From assembly GCA_011800155.1 (NCBI GenBank), contig CM022376.1, positions 1,240,001-1,304,000 of the forward strand: DNA of 64,000 nt. Direction: 5' to 3'. Position 1 is the first letter of the stretch, and every line of letters starts with the position of its first letter. Below the pieces are notes generated by a model. The model was not told the origin of the DNA. It saw nothing but the letters and a program-made list of their open reading frames with translations, and made no database searches. This document shows positions 32,470-44,228 of the stretch, in pieces. A program made the translations under genes and the position numbers. Origin of the DNA: Flammulina velutipes (lineage: Eukaryota > Basidiomycota > Agaricomycetes > Agaricales > Physalacriaceae).

Positions 32470-34862
32470 TTAGAATGCACCGTACACAACTTTCCCATCA
32501 ACTACCGTAGCAGTTACCTTTGCCTTCAATATCTCATCAAACGCCACCGTCATGATATCTCTGTCCAAAATCACAAAGTCCGCCTTTTTTCCAGGGCGCA
32601 GAGAGCCCAGCTCAGTTTCTGCGAACGAGGCGTACGCTGCATCGTAGGTCATGCCTTTCAGCGCCTGTTCTCGCGTCAAACCTTCATCCACGTACCTACA
32701 TACATGATCATTAGTAGAACCCCAAAAGGACAATATGCACATACCATCCTCCAGGTCCGTGAGGCGATGTTCCGTCAACAGACAGGCGAGAGACTGCGGC
32801 ATAGAATCCCAGCAACGGGTTCACTCCTTCTACGGGAAAGTCTGACCCTAGTGGCAAGATTTTGTGCGGAGACATCCTAATGAAATCGGTAAATGTGCGT
32901 ACGCCGCAGAAACATTGGTTGGAATTTACTGAAGCAAGGTCTGATATGCGTATGCTCCTTTGATCCTCGTGCTGCCCTGTTTGGAAGTGAGCAAGACTGC
33001 GCAGCTCATAGTATATAACGCACAAGTCGAGCCTCGGCGTACCACATATCACTTGTCCTACGCAACACATTAGTGAGAAGCCAATATTCACCACTTGAAA
33101 ATCATACGCGTGTGTCGGTTGAACGCTCGTCAGCACTTGAATTTTGTCAGTCCCAAATAATAAGTTAAACCTCAAGCACACGCACCTCCCAATTTACCCA
33201 CTCGAGTAAGATCATCCATAGTCATGATCTGTGCATGTTCAATGCGTGGTCGCCATTGCGCCACATCAACTGGATCAGTGTCATTACTACCATTGATGAC
33301 ATCCTCGAGTATGTCCAGCACAGCACGATTTGCCCTATCTCCTATGCAATGTATATTCTTGGAACATAGGTCAACAAAGACAAGGCAACAAGAAGATTTC
33401 TTACGGTTTGCCATCCATCCTTCTGAAATTGACGAATCAATAGCGAGAGGGTCTTTTCTGAGCTCCTCATGAGACCTGTGGCGTCCGGTTTATCAGAGTA
33501 TGGCTCGATCAAGGCAGCTCCCCACGATCCAAGAGCACCTTCTTCCAGATTAGACACAGAGCCTATTCCATAAATCGTGACTTACCATCCGTAAACAATT
33601 TAACACTCCGGACATTCAAACGACCATGCATCCCATAGTTTATCAGCCTAGGAATTTGAGAGCCCCAATACTCTTCAGAAGGGACATTTCCCATAAGGTA
33701 AAGTCGTATCTGAAAAGCATGTCAGAGCCTAGCGTTAGTTGGACAGTTCTTCAACGAACAGGGAGATTTCCTTCGTCCGCTTGTCTACAATTCTCGATCA
33801 GCGTCCGGAGTGCAAGACATGGAGAAATCCTACTCTTTCAAGAACGCAATCGTCTCTGGCTCAGATGCAGCATCGTGCACAGAGGTCAAGCCATATTTCA
33901 CCGCTTCCTTCATCGTCGTGTCAAAATACATCGCCACCTGTTTCTTGCTCCACTTCGGCAATGGGACAAGGCTCATCGCATTGTCGATGAACACGCCAGT
34001 AGGGTTTCCCGACGCGTCCCGATTGATGATACCGCCCTCTACTTCTGGCAGATCATCAGGCATGAGCTCAAGGACGCGTTTCGACACCCACAACGCGTGT
34101 ACGTCGACACGTCGCAGCGCGATCGGCCTGCCCGCGAGAAAGGGATCGCGTTCAAAATCATCCTACGAAGTCCGGTTTCAAATAAACGTTGTTTGTATGA
34201 CACCAGGATGCGCTTACAGAGGTGGGAAACTGCGCCCCGGGCCATTTAGTTTGGTCCCAACCGAGTCCTTCGATCCATCGCGTAGGGTCAGTCTCAATGT
34301 CCGGATGGGCGCGAATGTACGCCTTCAGGAGATCAAGGATATCTATGAATGTGTGTCAGTTGACAGCGCATGTCTGATGGAGTAAATTCAAGTACCCTCC
34401 ACAGACTTGGCGTTCTCGAGCTGGAGTTGCATCTTGAACCCATTCTCGATGATATGGGCATGCGCATCTATGAGTGGTAATTCAGTCTTATTTATAAGTG
34501 GATGTAGGTTTGTGCCTTACCAGCAAATCCTGGAACAAGTATAGATTCTGAGGGGAGCGTGATAAGTTGAGGCGTTCTAGATGTGAGAGACGCCCATCCC
34601 CATCTCCCTGTATTTATTGGAAGAACTTCTGCTACAGAGCCATTCAGTTTACAGCAAGGGCCAGATAAGCAGAAAACATGCATTGTTCTCCGGTGGCTAC
34701 GATTCGTGTCCCCGAGACTGATATGCATTCCACTCGACTATTATCTTCGACCGTGTAGATATTTCTGGTCGGCGAGCATATCGTATACTCTAGAGGGGGG
34801 AATATCCAGTCCTGTAGCGATAATATAGCTAGACCCAAGACAGACCAGAGCCAGAACACCAT
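32470..34862 (-). CDS. YtcJ-like amidohydrolase, membrane-anchored or secreted
   Basis: This is a many-exon minus-strand gene (about ten exons). I prefer the ATG at 34862, giving a signal anchor MVFWLWSVLGLAILSLQDWIF; an upstream in-frame ATG at 34976 would add 38 Arg/Ser-rich residues. Amidohydrolase-3 (YtcJ) features are seen in order: IYTVEDNSRVECI, VPGFA|DAHAH metal site across an intron, IEGLGWDQTKWPG, GVFIDNAMSL, LGSWGAALIEPYSD, IHCIGDRANRAVLDIL, EHAQIMT, GSDFPVEGVNPLLGFYAAVS, and the C-terminal ELGSLRPGKKADFVILDRD with VVDGKVVYGAF. Enzymes of this family hydrolyse amide-like bonds; the substrate cannot be told. It is divergent from the LIM gene. Confidence 0.85.
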
Positions 34863-34974
34863 TAAGCAACGTCGACGAACAAGAGCAACAGCGCGGCTAT
34901 CGCCGCCACCTCGGCCCGGCACCCGCACACAGCAATTCGTAACCACGCTTAGACTGCTACCACCACCAGTGACC

Positions 34975-35609
34975 ATGTACGGAACGCCCTCCTGCGCACG
35001 CTGCTCTAAATCCGTCTATGCTGCAGAGCAAGTCCTCGGTCCTGGCCGCAAGGCCTACCACCGCCCATGTCTTTCTTGCACTCAGTGCTCCAAGCGCTTA
35101 GACTCTCTGTCATTGCTAGAGCACGACGAGATGCCCTATTGTAAACCCTGCCACTCGCGAAACTTTGGCACTGCGGATCTGCGCAGCCAGAACCTGCCAA
35201 CCGCGGGGAGGCCGATGAGCCCTGTTAAGCAAATCGATACCGCCACTTCTATGGAGAGCCCAGTTAAACGCACTAATACGGGCGTGGCAACTCCGAGGGC
35301 TTCTCCGTTGAAGCCATCGATGACTGGTTCGCCGCGTTTTGCGCTTCCCCCCACTCCACGATGCGCAGCATGCGAGAAACCGGTGTACTTCGCTGAAATG
35401 GTATGTATATTTCGTATACCTCGTTTTCCTTCGGAAGCTCATTTGTTTCGTAGGTCCGAGCATTGAACCGTCCTTATCATCGCCCGTGTCTTCGCTGTGG
35501 CTCGTGTCGTACCACGCTAGACCCAGCGCGCTTGACCGAGCACGACGGCACGCCCATGTGCAACCGTTGTCACCAGAAAGAATTCGGCGGCGGATACGCT
35601 GTCCGGTAG
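34975..35609 (+). CDS. Two-LIM-domain zinc-finger protein
   Basis: Exons 34975-35400 and 35454-35609 give a protein of ~193 residues. LIM 1 is at residues ~6-65 (CARCSKSVY, HRPCLSCTQC, YCKPCHSRNFG) and LIM 2 at ~130-190 (CAACEKPVYFAEM, HRPCLRCGSC, CNRCHQKEFGGGYAVR). A Ser/Pro linker with several SPxK/SPVKR phosphorylation-type sites joins them. The arrangement is that of small CRIP-like LIM proteins, which act as protein-protein scaffolds in cytoskeleton or nucleus. The intron lies between LIM 2's first knuckle and its remainder. The start codon overlaps, in a CATG, the most upstream possible ATG of the neighbouring amidohydrolase. Confidence 0.9.
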
Positions 35610-35827
35610 TCATGACTCAGTTATTGCTACTTATTACCTCTCAGAGTTTGTATCAGGCGATATCTATCCTCCCGTGTTGTATTTACACACTGTTCTGTCA
35701 CTCTGCGTTACTACTACTTACGATTTCATTCTACACTGTATCCTTACTTATGACTTGATCCATTTTTTCCTGAAAAATCGTACTTTATGAACTGAAGAAT
35801 ACCATAATTCACTTTGAGCTCTTCAGA

Positions 35828-36095
35828 CACTGGGAAAAGGGCACAATATTTTGACATCAAAAAGTGCTGAAAGTATGTAAAATTTCTTTACCATATTTTT
35901 AGTGCCAGAAAGAGGTTCAAAACTAGTAGAGATATGCTTAAAGTGTAAAAATATGAATTAAATATTCGAAATTCAACATATCTTCTTGATTTTATTGGTC
36001 CTTTGAGGTCATTTTTGGCATTGAAAATATTGTCAAAATACTTTACATACTTTTACCAAATTTTGTGGTCAGAATATCCTGTATTTCCCCCAGTG
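35828..36095. mobile_element. AT-rich MITE with CACTA-like ends
   Basis: The segment starts CACTGGGAAAAGG and ends with the complement of CACTGGGGGAAA. About 90 bp at each end are imperfect inverted copies (shared AAGTATGTAAA, TGCCA and ATATTxTGAC blocks). A 3-bp AGA duplication flanks it (35825-35827, 36096-36098). CACTN tips with 3-bp duplications are typical of CACTA-type elements. It has no coding capacity and sits between the LIM gene and the next minus-strand gene. Confidence 0.65.
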
Positions 36096-36263
36096 AGATG
36101 CTATTGTTTTGGAGAATACTTGCCCGGACCTCGGAGCATATTCGCGATTGAAAAAACCTAGTTCGGTCGCGAAGGATTCAAGGAACGTGCGCCACATCAC
36201 TCTAATCAACATTGTAAGGAGGGCGGAGCACAACAAAAGGTGGTTGATTATCATTATGCCTAT

Positions 36264-39200
36264 CTAGTCCTGCTGCCGTTTGTGTCTCATCCAGGTCGCC
36301 TTGGATGAGCCATCTAGAAATATGCCCATGCTTTCGAAATAACGTTTTATCACATCCTGCAGCTCAAGAGTTCCCCCTTCTGGTGGTTCCTCATCACTCT
36401 TCCCCACGAAACATGCTACGTGCACCATCTCTACTATCATCGGCACATACTCAATGCGCAACTTGATCAAAAACGTCACGAAATTGAGAAGACCGAGAGG
36501 ATGTGCGATATCAAAAGAGAAGGCGTTACGTTCGACAATGTGTACTTTGTCAGGCTAGTCACAACGTCAATGGACCGTTTAACGATGTAGAGTATGAAGT
36601 ACTCACAACTAACTCCGGTGCAACCATCATTGAGTTGCCTGTGGGCAACAAATGCGGAGGCAACGTATAACCTTGAAGCGGCTCCAACGCTCGTTCACCA
36701 TACGAGACAGTTACCAAGGCAACAGAACCTTCAGAGATGACAGTATACACCCCAAGGCCATAGATTCCCATCGCTGCGTAAAACTTGACAGCCGCGGTGG
36801 CGCACATTCTTCCTTTGTTGACATTGCCTGCATAGAACGTGCCTGGAATCTTTTTGTGCACCGACAAGATAATAGGTAGAAGGAGATCTGCCAATGGTTG
36901 AGTACCAAAAAATCCCTATGAAAATGAATGTACTTACCTTGCCGTACATCTACCACTTCATCATTGGTTGAACCAGTTTCGCGGATAGAGCACTTCAGAC
37001 TCTGTCCGCCACCAGTCCCTACGATGAATTCCGAAGGCTCCTCTGGAACAGACTTGCCGGTATCTTCGCGAACTGCGCAGGTAGCAACCAAATTCTGCGA
37101 ATGCGCAAAAAGATCATCGGGATCTTCGAGATGGATTGTCCTTCGCAATTGCTCTGCTCGAAAACGGCCGGTGGCTGTACCATCCTCGTCCTCAGCCACA
37201 GCAGAACGGTTCACGAAGCCATCTGAGCTCGATATACTTCTCTTCTTGAACTCGGTGTTGGTATGAGGGTGGATGAGATTGAACGCTGCGGATGCAGTCT
37301 TAGATGTAAACACACCCGGAATCCGAATGAAGCCAATAGAGTCACAAATGACCCATCCAGGCTCCTCTTTATGATAATCCAACATTCTTTCTGGCTGGAG
37401 GCCCGTCTCTAAAAGTACAGGATCAAACACATCCTTTGCAATGCGCACAACCTCGGACAGAGCAGTGTAGTCTTGTTGGAAGCGCGCGCGCAATGTTTTC
37501 CTATCGAGCGTAGTAGAATTTGCATCGGCGTTGAGAGCAGACTGGCGGATTGCAGGATAACTATTCTTCAGGTCGATAATCTTGTTGCGGTCATTCTTGA
37601 GAGGCGTATTCAGCTCTTCCACAGCCGCCTCGATCAATAATACGCGGTGATCCGAATCAAGAGCGTGGAATCGTTCGGCGACAAATGCTCGGGGCAACAT
37701 GAGAGAGCGCTCAAGCCTAACAATAAGATCAGTGAAGTACTTTGAATGACAGAAGATATGCACATACGACACCATGACATGAGGCTTGGAGTAATCCTGC
37801 AACACATCTGCGTTGCTATCAATGCTTCCATGGAAGAACTTCAGCATAAGACGGTCAAGGTGGTGGCGACATTCAAGTTCGCTCCCGGTTTTTCCCTCCA
37901 TGTTTACCAATTGTTGGATGTCTTCGTAGACCAACGCCACATTATGTAGGTTGTCCCGCAGGATCTTGTCGCATTCCTTGGATAGAGGTTTATAAGGCGG
38001 ATATTGGCCAATGCTTCCAAGCAGTTTGAGTTGATCCACAGCCGATTTGGCTTCTCGAATAATCAGAAGCTACAGAGTTCGTCAGCCATAGAGCTGAAGT
38101 TTATCTTGCCACATACTTCACTAAGCGTGGCGTCCAGAGGTTCTGCGTTCTGGAAACGATGAGTTAAAACCACATTCTGTAGTTGAAAGATGCGAGAGCT
38201 TACTCTATCGAACCAGGAAAAAGAGACTAGGTTGTAATACTGAGAGGAGACGGTTTGATAGAGATCCTCTGGCGTGAGATTCCCAGACTTTATCTTGGTA
38301 TCGGTTTCGCAATTCTTCAATGAGGCGTAGGGAAACAAAGTACGCGTCACAGCCAAACGAGAGAACAGCCAGAATCGAGTGCGACGATTATCATCATCAC
38401 TACTATGGCCCAAGACACGGCTGGGTCCGTCAGTTATCATGAAGAAAGTATGACAAAAGGGCTTACCGACTCGGGGAACCAGTACTAGCTTCAATGACAA
38501 AACTCTCGATGGAAATACTGGTGAGTGATGATGGGAATGAACGGCCGTCGTTGACATATTCACTGAGAGGGACGCCAGCTAGCCAGGAATCTATTTTCGC
38601 TGTGGACGGTGGTTCTTTCGGCACAATGCAAGGCGCCAAATCTATTTGATCCAACCTCCAGACCTTGAGTAGATGCTCCGACACATTGTGCTTCAATTGT
38701 TCTGTAAAAGCGATCGCCGCTTGACAGGTCGTAGAAAATCGTTGGCCCACGTTTGCGATAATTGACGCGAATTTGAAAGCCTCAGAAGCAGTGGAAAGGT
38801 CGTAACAACAAGACGTGTCTTGTGCTATATGGACAACAAACTGAGCAGGATTAGTCCCTAATCAACAATATAAGAATTTACTTACACAATCTGATTCGGC
38901 CGTGTCCTCAAGCCATCCAATAAGAATTCGAACAGTAGTCGTTCTATCCAAGGCGATGCCCACCAATGGGTCCCGTATTCCCCAGGTCGCGCGTTGGGAT
39001 AGACAGGATGTCATAGCGCTCTGGAGCTCGTCATCTTGACCTATACAAAGCAGGCTGATCGGTGTTGTGTCATCGACAAGGTTGACGGTCAGACGGGCCA
39101 AGAAGGAATAATCAAGGAGTGCAGATTTCTCAGACGCAGGAGGAGTTTGATCATGATAAAAGGCAGTCGACAGTGCACCTTTCTTCTTCTTCTCGTATCC

Positions 39201-39794
39201 ATTTATCCAATCTAGAAATTCGACGGATGACTCTTCGCTGTCGGATTGTGCGAGCTCCTGGACAGAGACAGCGTCTTCTTGTTCTCCACAGCCTGAACAA
39301 TCGACAGGAAACGGAACGGTGCCACATACAATTCCCGTTACAAGCCCATAACAACGTGGCTGCACCGTTTTAAGGAACGTTTTGAAGAGAGGATCGCGCG
39401 CAAGACAAGGATCTACGGCCAGAGGATACAAGGATACATGTCTGATAGTTCACATTAGCATATGACGGACGAATGGCAAGAGTAACCCACTGTATATCAA
39501 TGTCAGTCGCCGTGGCATGTATGACACTTCGTATGAATGGGGCGAGATACATGGTCTTGTCGTTCTGCTCCCCAAAGCGTCGTTCGAGGTATACGGCTGG
39601 CTTCAAGGTTTCACATAGTGATTCACATAGAACCTTGAGATGTTCTTGTAACGCAAGGGTAAGTTTCTTGAAAACGAATTAGCTTTCATCATCTGGGAAA
39701 ATGAACTGCTCACGGGAGAGTCTTCGAGGAGTACCCTTTCGCAGTCGGGCCAATTGTTGTGAGCAACGACATTGGTTGAGTAGTCCTGACTCAT
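36264..39794 (-). CDS. Large hypothetical protein, unrecognised
   Basis: An ATG at 39794 (MSQDYSTNVV) and a stop at 36264 bracket about nine exons, the longest from ~37750 to ~36950. The predicted protein is roughly 950-1000 residues, mostly acidic-to-neutral with no transmembrane run. It includes an N-terminal folded part (AVYLERRFGEQNDKTMYLAP), a Cys pair segment (CSGCGEQED), a central helical region (LKNDRNKIIDLKNSYPAIRQ) and a C-terminal part resembling a compact alpha/beta domain (VKFYAAMGIYGLGVYTVISE, RIEYVPMIVEMVHVACFVG). I recognise no family. Long in-frame exons with consensus introns and low repeat content support a real gene. Confidence 0.75.
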
Positions 39795-40262
39795 GAAGGA
39801 CGTTCACCTCGCCGCAGGTGTTGGTTTACGAGAAAAGCGGTCCATCAATTCCTGGAATTAATTCAGGTTGAAATTAACACGTGCGTAATGACAGTCGTTC
39901 AGAGTTTCTCTGAGAGAAGACGGGATAAGAGTTAGACGTCAGACGTTAATGGCTATATGGTCCATGGTCGTTCATGTTCAAGCTTTACAGCGGCGGGCCA
40001 TTCGGGCCGAGCTGATATTGGCATCATATAGGGTTGATTTTCAATGTTGTTTCCCGCCACCATTGACCAGAATCACTGTGCCTCGCCTCTGTTATTTTCT
40101 AGATAATCATGTGGATTCCATCTTGGACTAGGGAATTTGGAAGACGAAGATGAACACGGGGGCATCCCATGACCCAAGTCGCGCTTGGTTCTCTCTGGCG
40201 GCCCGTTGTCGGGCTCGACTATAAGAGTGTTCCGTAAACCCAATCCGAGTTGCTTCTGAACG

Positions 40263-43200
40263 ATGCGACTGTTTCTCTCCACCGTCTGGGTCGGCATTCT
40301 TTCTGCCTTGCTCGGTCCATCTTTCGCCCAGCAGGACACAGACTGGCCCGTTCACGACAATGGATACACGGACCGTCTTCAGTGGGACCACTACAGTCTT
40401 TCCGTCGACGGCCAGCGGACTTTTGTATGGAGTGGTGAATTCCATCCTTGGAGGATACCAGTTCCCGAAGTTTGGGAGGACCTTCTGCAAAAAATCAAAG
40501 CTGCCGGCTTCAACACCGTCTCGATCTACCTGTCAGTCGCGTTTCAATATATCTCGGTGGCTTGATCGCTGACTTCCATCCAGTCATTGGGCCTTCCACG
40601 CACCCAATGATCATACCATCGACTTCGAAACTGGTGCGCGCAATATCGACTTGCTGTTGACTATGGCGCAGGACGTTGGCCTTTACGTGACAATGAGGAA
40701 CGGACCATATGTCAAGTGAGCTTGACCTTTCTTTATATATTATCTTGCAACTTATCTTGTTTTATAGTGCCGAGACAACAGCTGGCGGTTTCGCCCTCTG
40801 GACTACAACAGGCGCTTACGGCTCCCTGAGAAATGCTGATCCTCGCTATGAGGCTGCATGGGAACCCTTCATTACCGCCTCCAACACAATCTCTGCGAAG
40901 CATCAATTTGCCAACGGAGGTTCCCTTGTAAGTCTTCTCGCTCTTCTAATATTTACTAGAATTGAGCATTTTGTTAGGTGTTACAACAAGTTGAAAACGA
41001 AATTGGTGGTCAAAGGCTCTCCAATGGCGAGATCAATCATGATGTTGCTGACTATATGGTCGCTCTCGAACAGAACGCGAGAAAGAACGGCGTTACCAGT
41101 CCTTTGATTACGAATGCTGCCAACATGAGGAGTATGTTTCCTTTCCTCTACACGACCTCGCTAACACAAGTGTTACCAAGGTTTGTCATGGAGTAAGGAC
41201 TACCTTCCTGGACATGGCGATCAAGATATATACGGTGTCGACTCGCAAGTCGTTTATCTTCTACGCACTTCCTGATTAACGATGTTTCATTTCAGCTACC
41301 CAGCATGCTGGTCCTGCAACTTGTCCGAATGTGGTAACGTGCGCGAGTTCACCACTGTGAAGTAAGTTCATGATTCATTTTTCAGTTCTGACAATGTTGA
41401 TTCTGTGCCAAAGCTACGTTCCTCATTTTGAGCTAATGTCTCCGACGCAACCATCATTCATACCGGAATTCCAAGGAGGCTCTTACAATCCTTGGGGTGG
41501 TCCACAAGGAGGTTGTGGTGGGCCAGGAACTTTGCTTGATGCAGATTTTGCAAATGTTTTCTACCGTGACTTGGCTGCTCAGAGGATCACAATGATATCG
41601 TTGTACATGCTATTCGGTCTGTTTTCCAATCTCGAGATGCGACAAGAAACCTCATCGGCTTTCTAGGTGGTACGAACTGGGGTGGCCTGGCCACCAATGT
41701 CGTTGCCACGTCATACGACTATTCCGCGCCTATCCGCGAAACACGCCAACTACAGGACAAGTACTCCGAGACCAAGTTGATTGGGCTTTTCTTCCGCACT
41801 GCTCATGACCTCACTATGACGGATCGACCTCGCAACCTCAGCACATCCCTTACCAGCTCAGAAACTGTTGGTGCCACCGAGCTCAGGAATCCCACGACTG
41901 GAGCCGCGTTCTACGTTCTGCGATATGCGGATTCAGCAAACAAGGCAACCGATGACTTCACGCTGGATATCGAAACCAAGTCTGGAAGCCTTACCGTCCC
42001 GCAGTTCTCAAACCCCATTCGCCTCGCCGGTCGACAGAGCAAAATTGTCGTAACCGATTTCACATTCGGCGACAACACCCTTCTCTACTCCACTGCTGAG
42101 ATCCTCTCCCATTCCATCGTCGACGGCAAATCTATTCTAGCTGTCTGGGTACCGGATGGTGAGGCTGGCGAGTTCGCCATCCTTGGCGGGTCGAAGAGGA
42201 GAAGTGTTATCTCGGGGACCGGTGGATCTTTCCACACCGTCAAGAACGACCTCGTCGTGTCATGGAGATCTCAACCGAATTCTCAGGGCGTTCTCCAATT
42301 CGACAACTTCCGTGTCATTCTGCTCTCTAGAACACTTGCTTACAGATTATGGGCTCCCACATTGACGAAGAACCCCATCGTCGCTGCTACCGAGATCGGG
42401 TTAGTGACGGGTCCCTACCTCGTGAGGACTTTGGCATACGAGGGACGCACTGCCGTTGTGACAGGAGATATCGACCGAGCCACCACGTTGGAAGTTTGGG
42501 CTCCATCGAACGTCAATACCATCCGTTGGAATGGCAAACAGGTCAAAGCGCAGAAAACATCTTATGGCACCATCCAAGCAAAACTCGCTGCACCCTCATT
42601 CTCGATCGAGCAGTTGCAGAGCTCGCTAAGTCTTTCGGGATGGAAGTTCTCCGATGCGCTCCCCGAGAGTAGCGCAGATTATGACGACTCCAAGTGGGTC
42701 GTGGCGAACAAGACCAGCTCACCTAACCCTCGAAAGCTTACCACGCCAGTCTCGTTGTACGCTGATGACTACGGCTATCACACTGGCGTGCAGATTTTCC
42801 GAGGCAGGTTCGATGGCAAGGCCACTGGCGCATCGTTGAACTTGCAGGGAGGCACTGCGTTCGGATGGTCGGCCTGGTTGAATGGCGACTACCTTGGGAG
42901 CTACCCGGGCTCATCTACCACGTCGAGCGGGGCACTGGCTCTCAGCTTCGGGGACGCTGCTCGTGAAGGCGAGAATGTCCTTACAGTGGTAATGGATCAC
43001 TCTGGGCATGACCAACGTGCTGATGCAGTCCTCCCTCGAGGTATCATGGATGTCAGCATCGAGGGCTCGGCGTTTACTGAGTGGAGGATCGCAGGGAATG
43101 CTGGAGGTGAAGCGAATATCGATCCTGTGCGTGGGGTTATTGCTGAGGGAGGGTTGCATGCTGAGCGTCTGGGATGGCACTTGCCGGGCTTTGACGATAG

Positions 43201-43703
43201 CAAGTGGGAGGAGCGGGGATTGACCGAGGGTGTCTCCGGTGGAAGAATCGGATTCTTCAGGACTACAGCGGATATCAACATCCCCGCTGGGTTCGATGCG
43301 TCTCTGGAGATCGTACTCAGCGCGCCACAGGGGAGCAACCTCCGCGCGCAGCTGTACGTCAATGGGTGAGTGGCCTCTTGATACTTCCTGGGCTGGTGCT
43401 TACGATGTATAGGTATCAATATGGCAAATTTGTGCCCCAGATAGGACACCAAATTGTACGTATTCATCTTCGCGTCTTGCTTGAGTTCGCTAACCATTGC
43501 TGAAGGCGTTCCCTGTACCTCCTGGTATTTTGAACTATCGCGGCTCGAATACGATTGCATTGAATGTGTGGTCACAGAGTACGGAGACCGCGCATGTCGA
43601 AGCGAGCTGGAATGTGTTGGGCGTCTATGAGAGCTCGTTTGGAGACTTTGACGGCACTTATCTCCAGCCTGGTTGGACTGAGGAGCGTTTACAATTTGCC
43701 TGA
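40263..43703 (+). CDS. Secreted GH35 beta-galactosidase
   Basis: The start [22 protein letters not shown] is a signal peptide, so the enzyme is probably secreted and removes beta-linked galactose from plant polysaccharides or oligosaccharides. The TIM-barrel part shows [40 protein letters not shown], the acid/base motif VENEIGG (family usually ENEY), the nucleophile motif [13 protein letters not shown] and the strand LYMLFGGTNWGG split by an intron. A long single exon (about 41697-43365) encodes the beta-sandwich domains of fungal LacA-like enzymes. Two short introns precede the last exon, which ends at TGA 43701-43703. About nine exons in all. Length (~1000 residues) fits the family. It is divergent from the hypothetical gene to its left. 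Confidence 0.92.
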
Positions 43704-43843
43704 TTACGACATTCCAAAATATTTAACGTCACAAAGACATATCATAATTCGAAGAGCCACAGAGTTATAGGACTAATAGTTGTACTCTAAATGACGGAAA
43801 TGCAAAGCAACATACATCTTGCGTGGCGAGCGATGGAGCTAAT

Positions 43844-44173
43844 CTAGTGCTTCCACATAGTACGTTCCTCTACATCTTGGAGCTTGAAGTTTAAGTACTT
43901 ACTCTGTGTCAAATAGGCCCAGGATGCATATGATCGCACAAAATCCTGAGCTTCACTTGGAAGGACAGGATACAACCTCTGCATCAAAACTCGCGTTGTG
44001 TTTGCCACCTTCGGTCCACAAAAGAAACGCTGGTAATGCCTCTTCGACTTTTTATCAGATGATCTCTTGATGACGGGAAAAACAAAGACCAAGAATAGAG
44101 AGACCTTCGACCGGATTTTAAGGAGGACTGGTTGAGGACCAAACAAACCAAACCGAAATGCACAAAACAACAA
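43844..44173 (-). CDS. Small uncertain ORF downstream of the PrnB-like fusion
   Basis: An open frame of 109 codons lies in the 3' flank of the large minus-strand gene. Its second half (RFFCGPKVANTTRVLMQRLY, then AQDFVRSYASWAYLTQ) looks protein-like, while the first half does not. It could be a terminal exon of an alternative transcript of the upstream gene or chance. No start context, intron or family supports it strongly. Confidence 0.25.
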   Translation of the reverse strand: MLFCAFRFGLFGPQPVLLKIRSKVSLFLVFVFPVIKRSSDKKSKRHYQRFFCGPKVANTTRVLMQRLYPVLPSEAQDFVRSYASWAYLTQSKYLNFKLQDVEERTMWKH

Positions 44174-44228
44174 TTAGCATTTAGATATCACGTAGTAAGA
44201 TAATTCACAGAACATGCAACACACCCAT

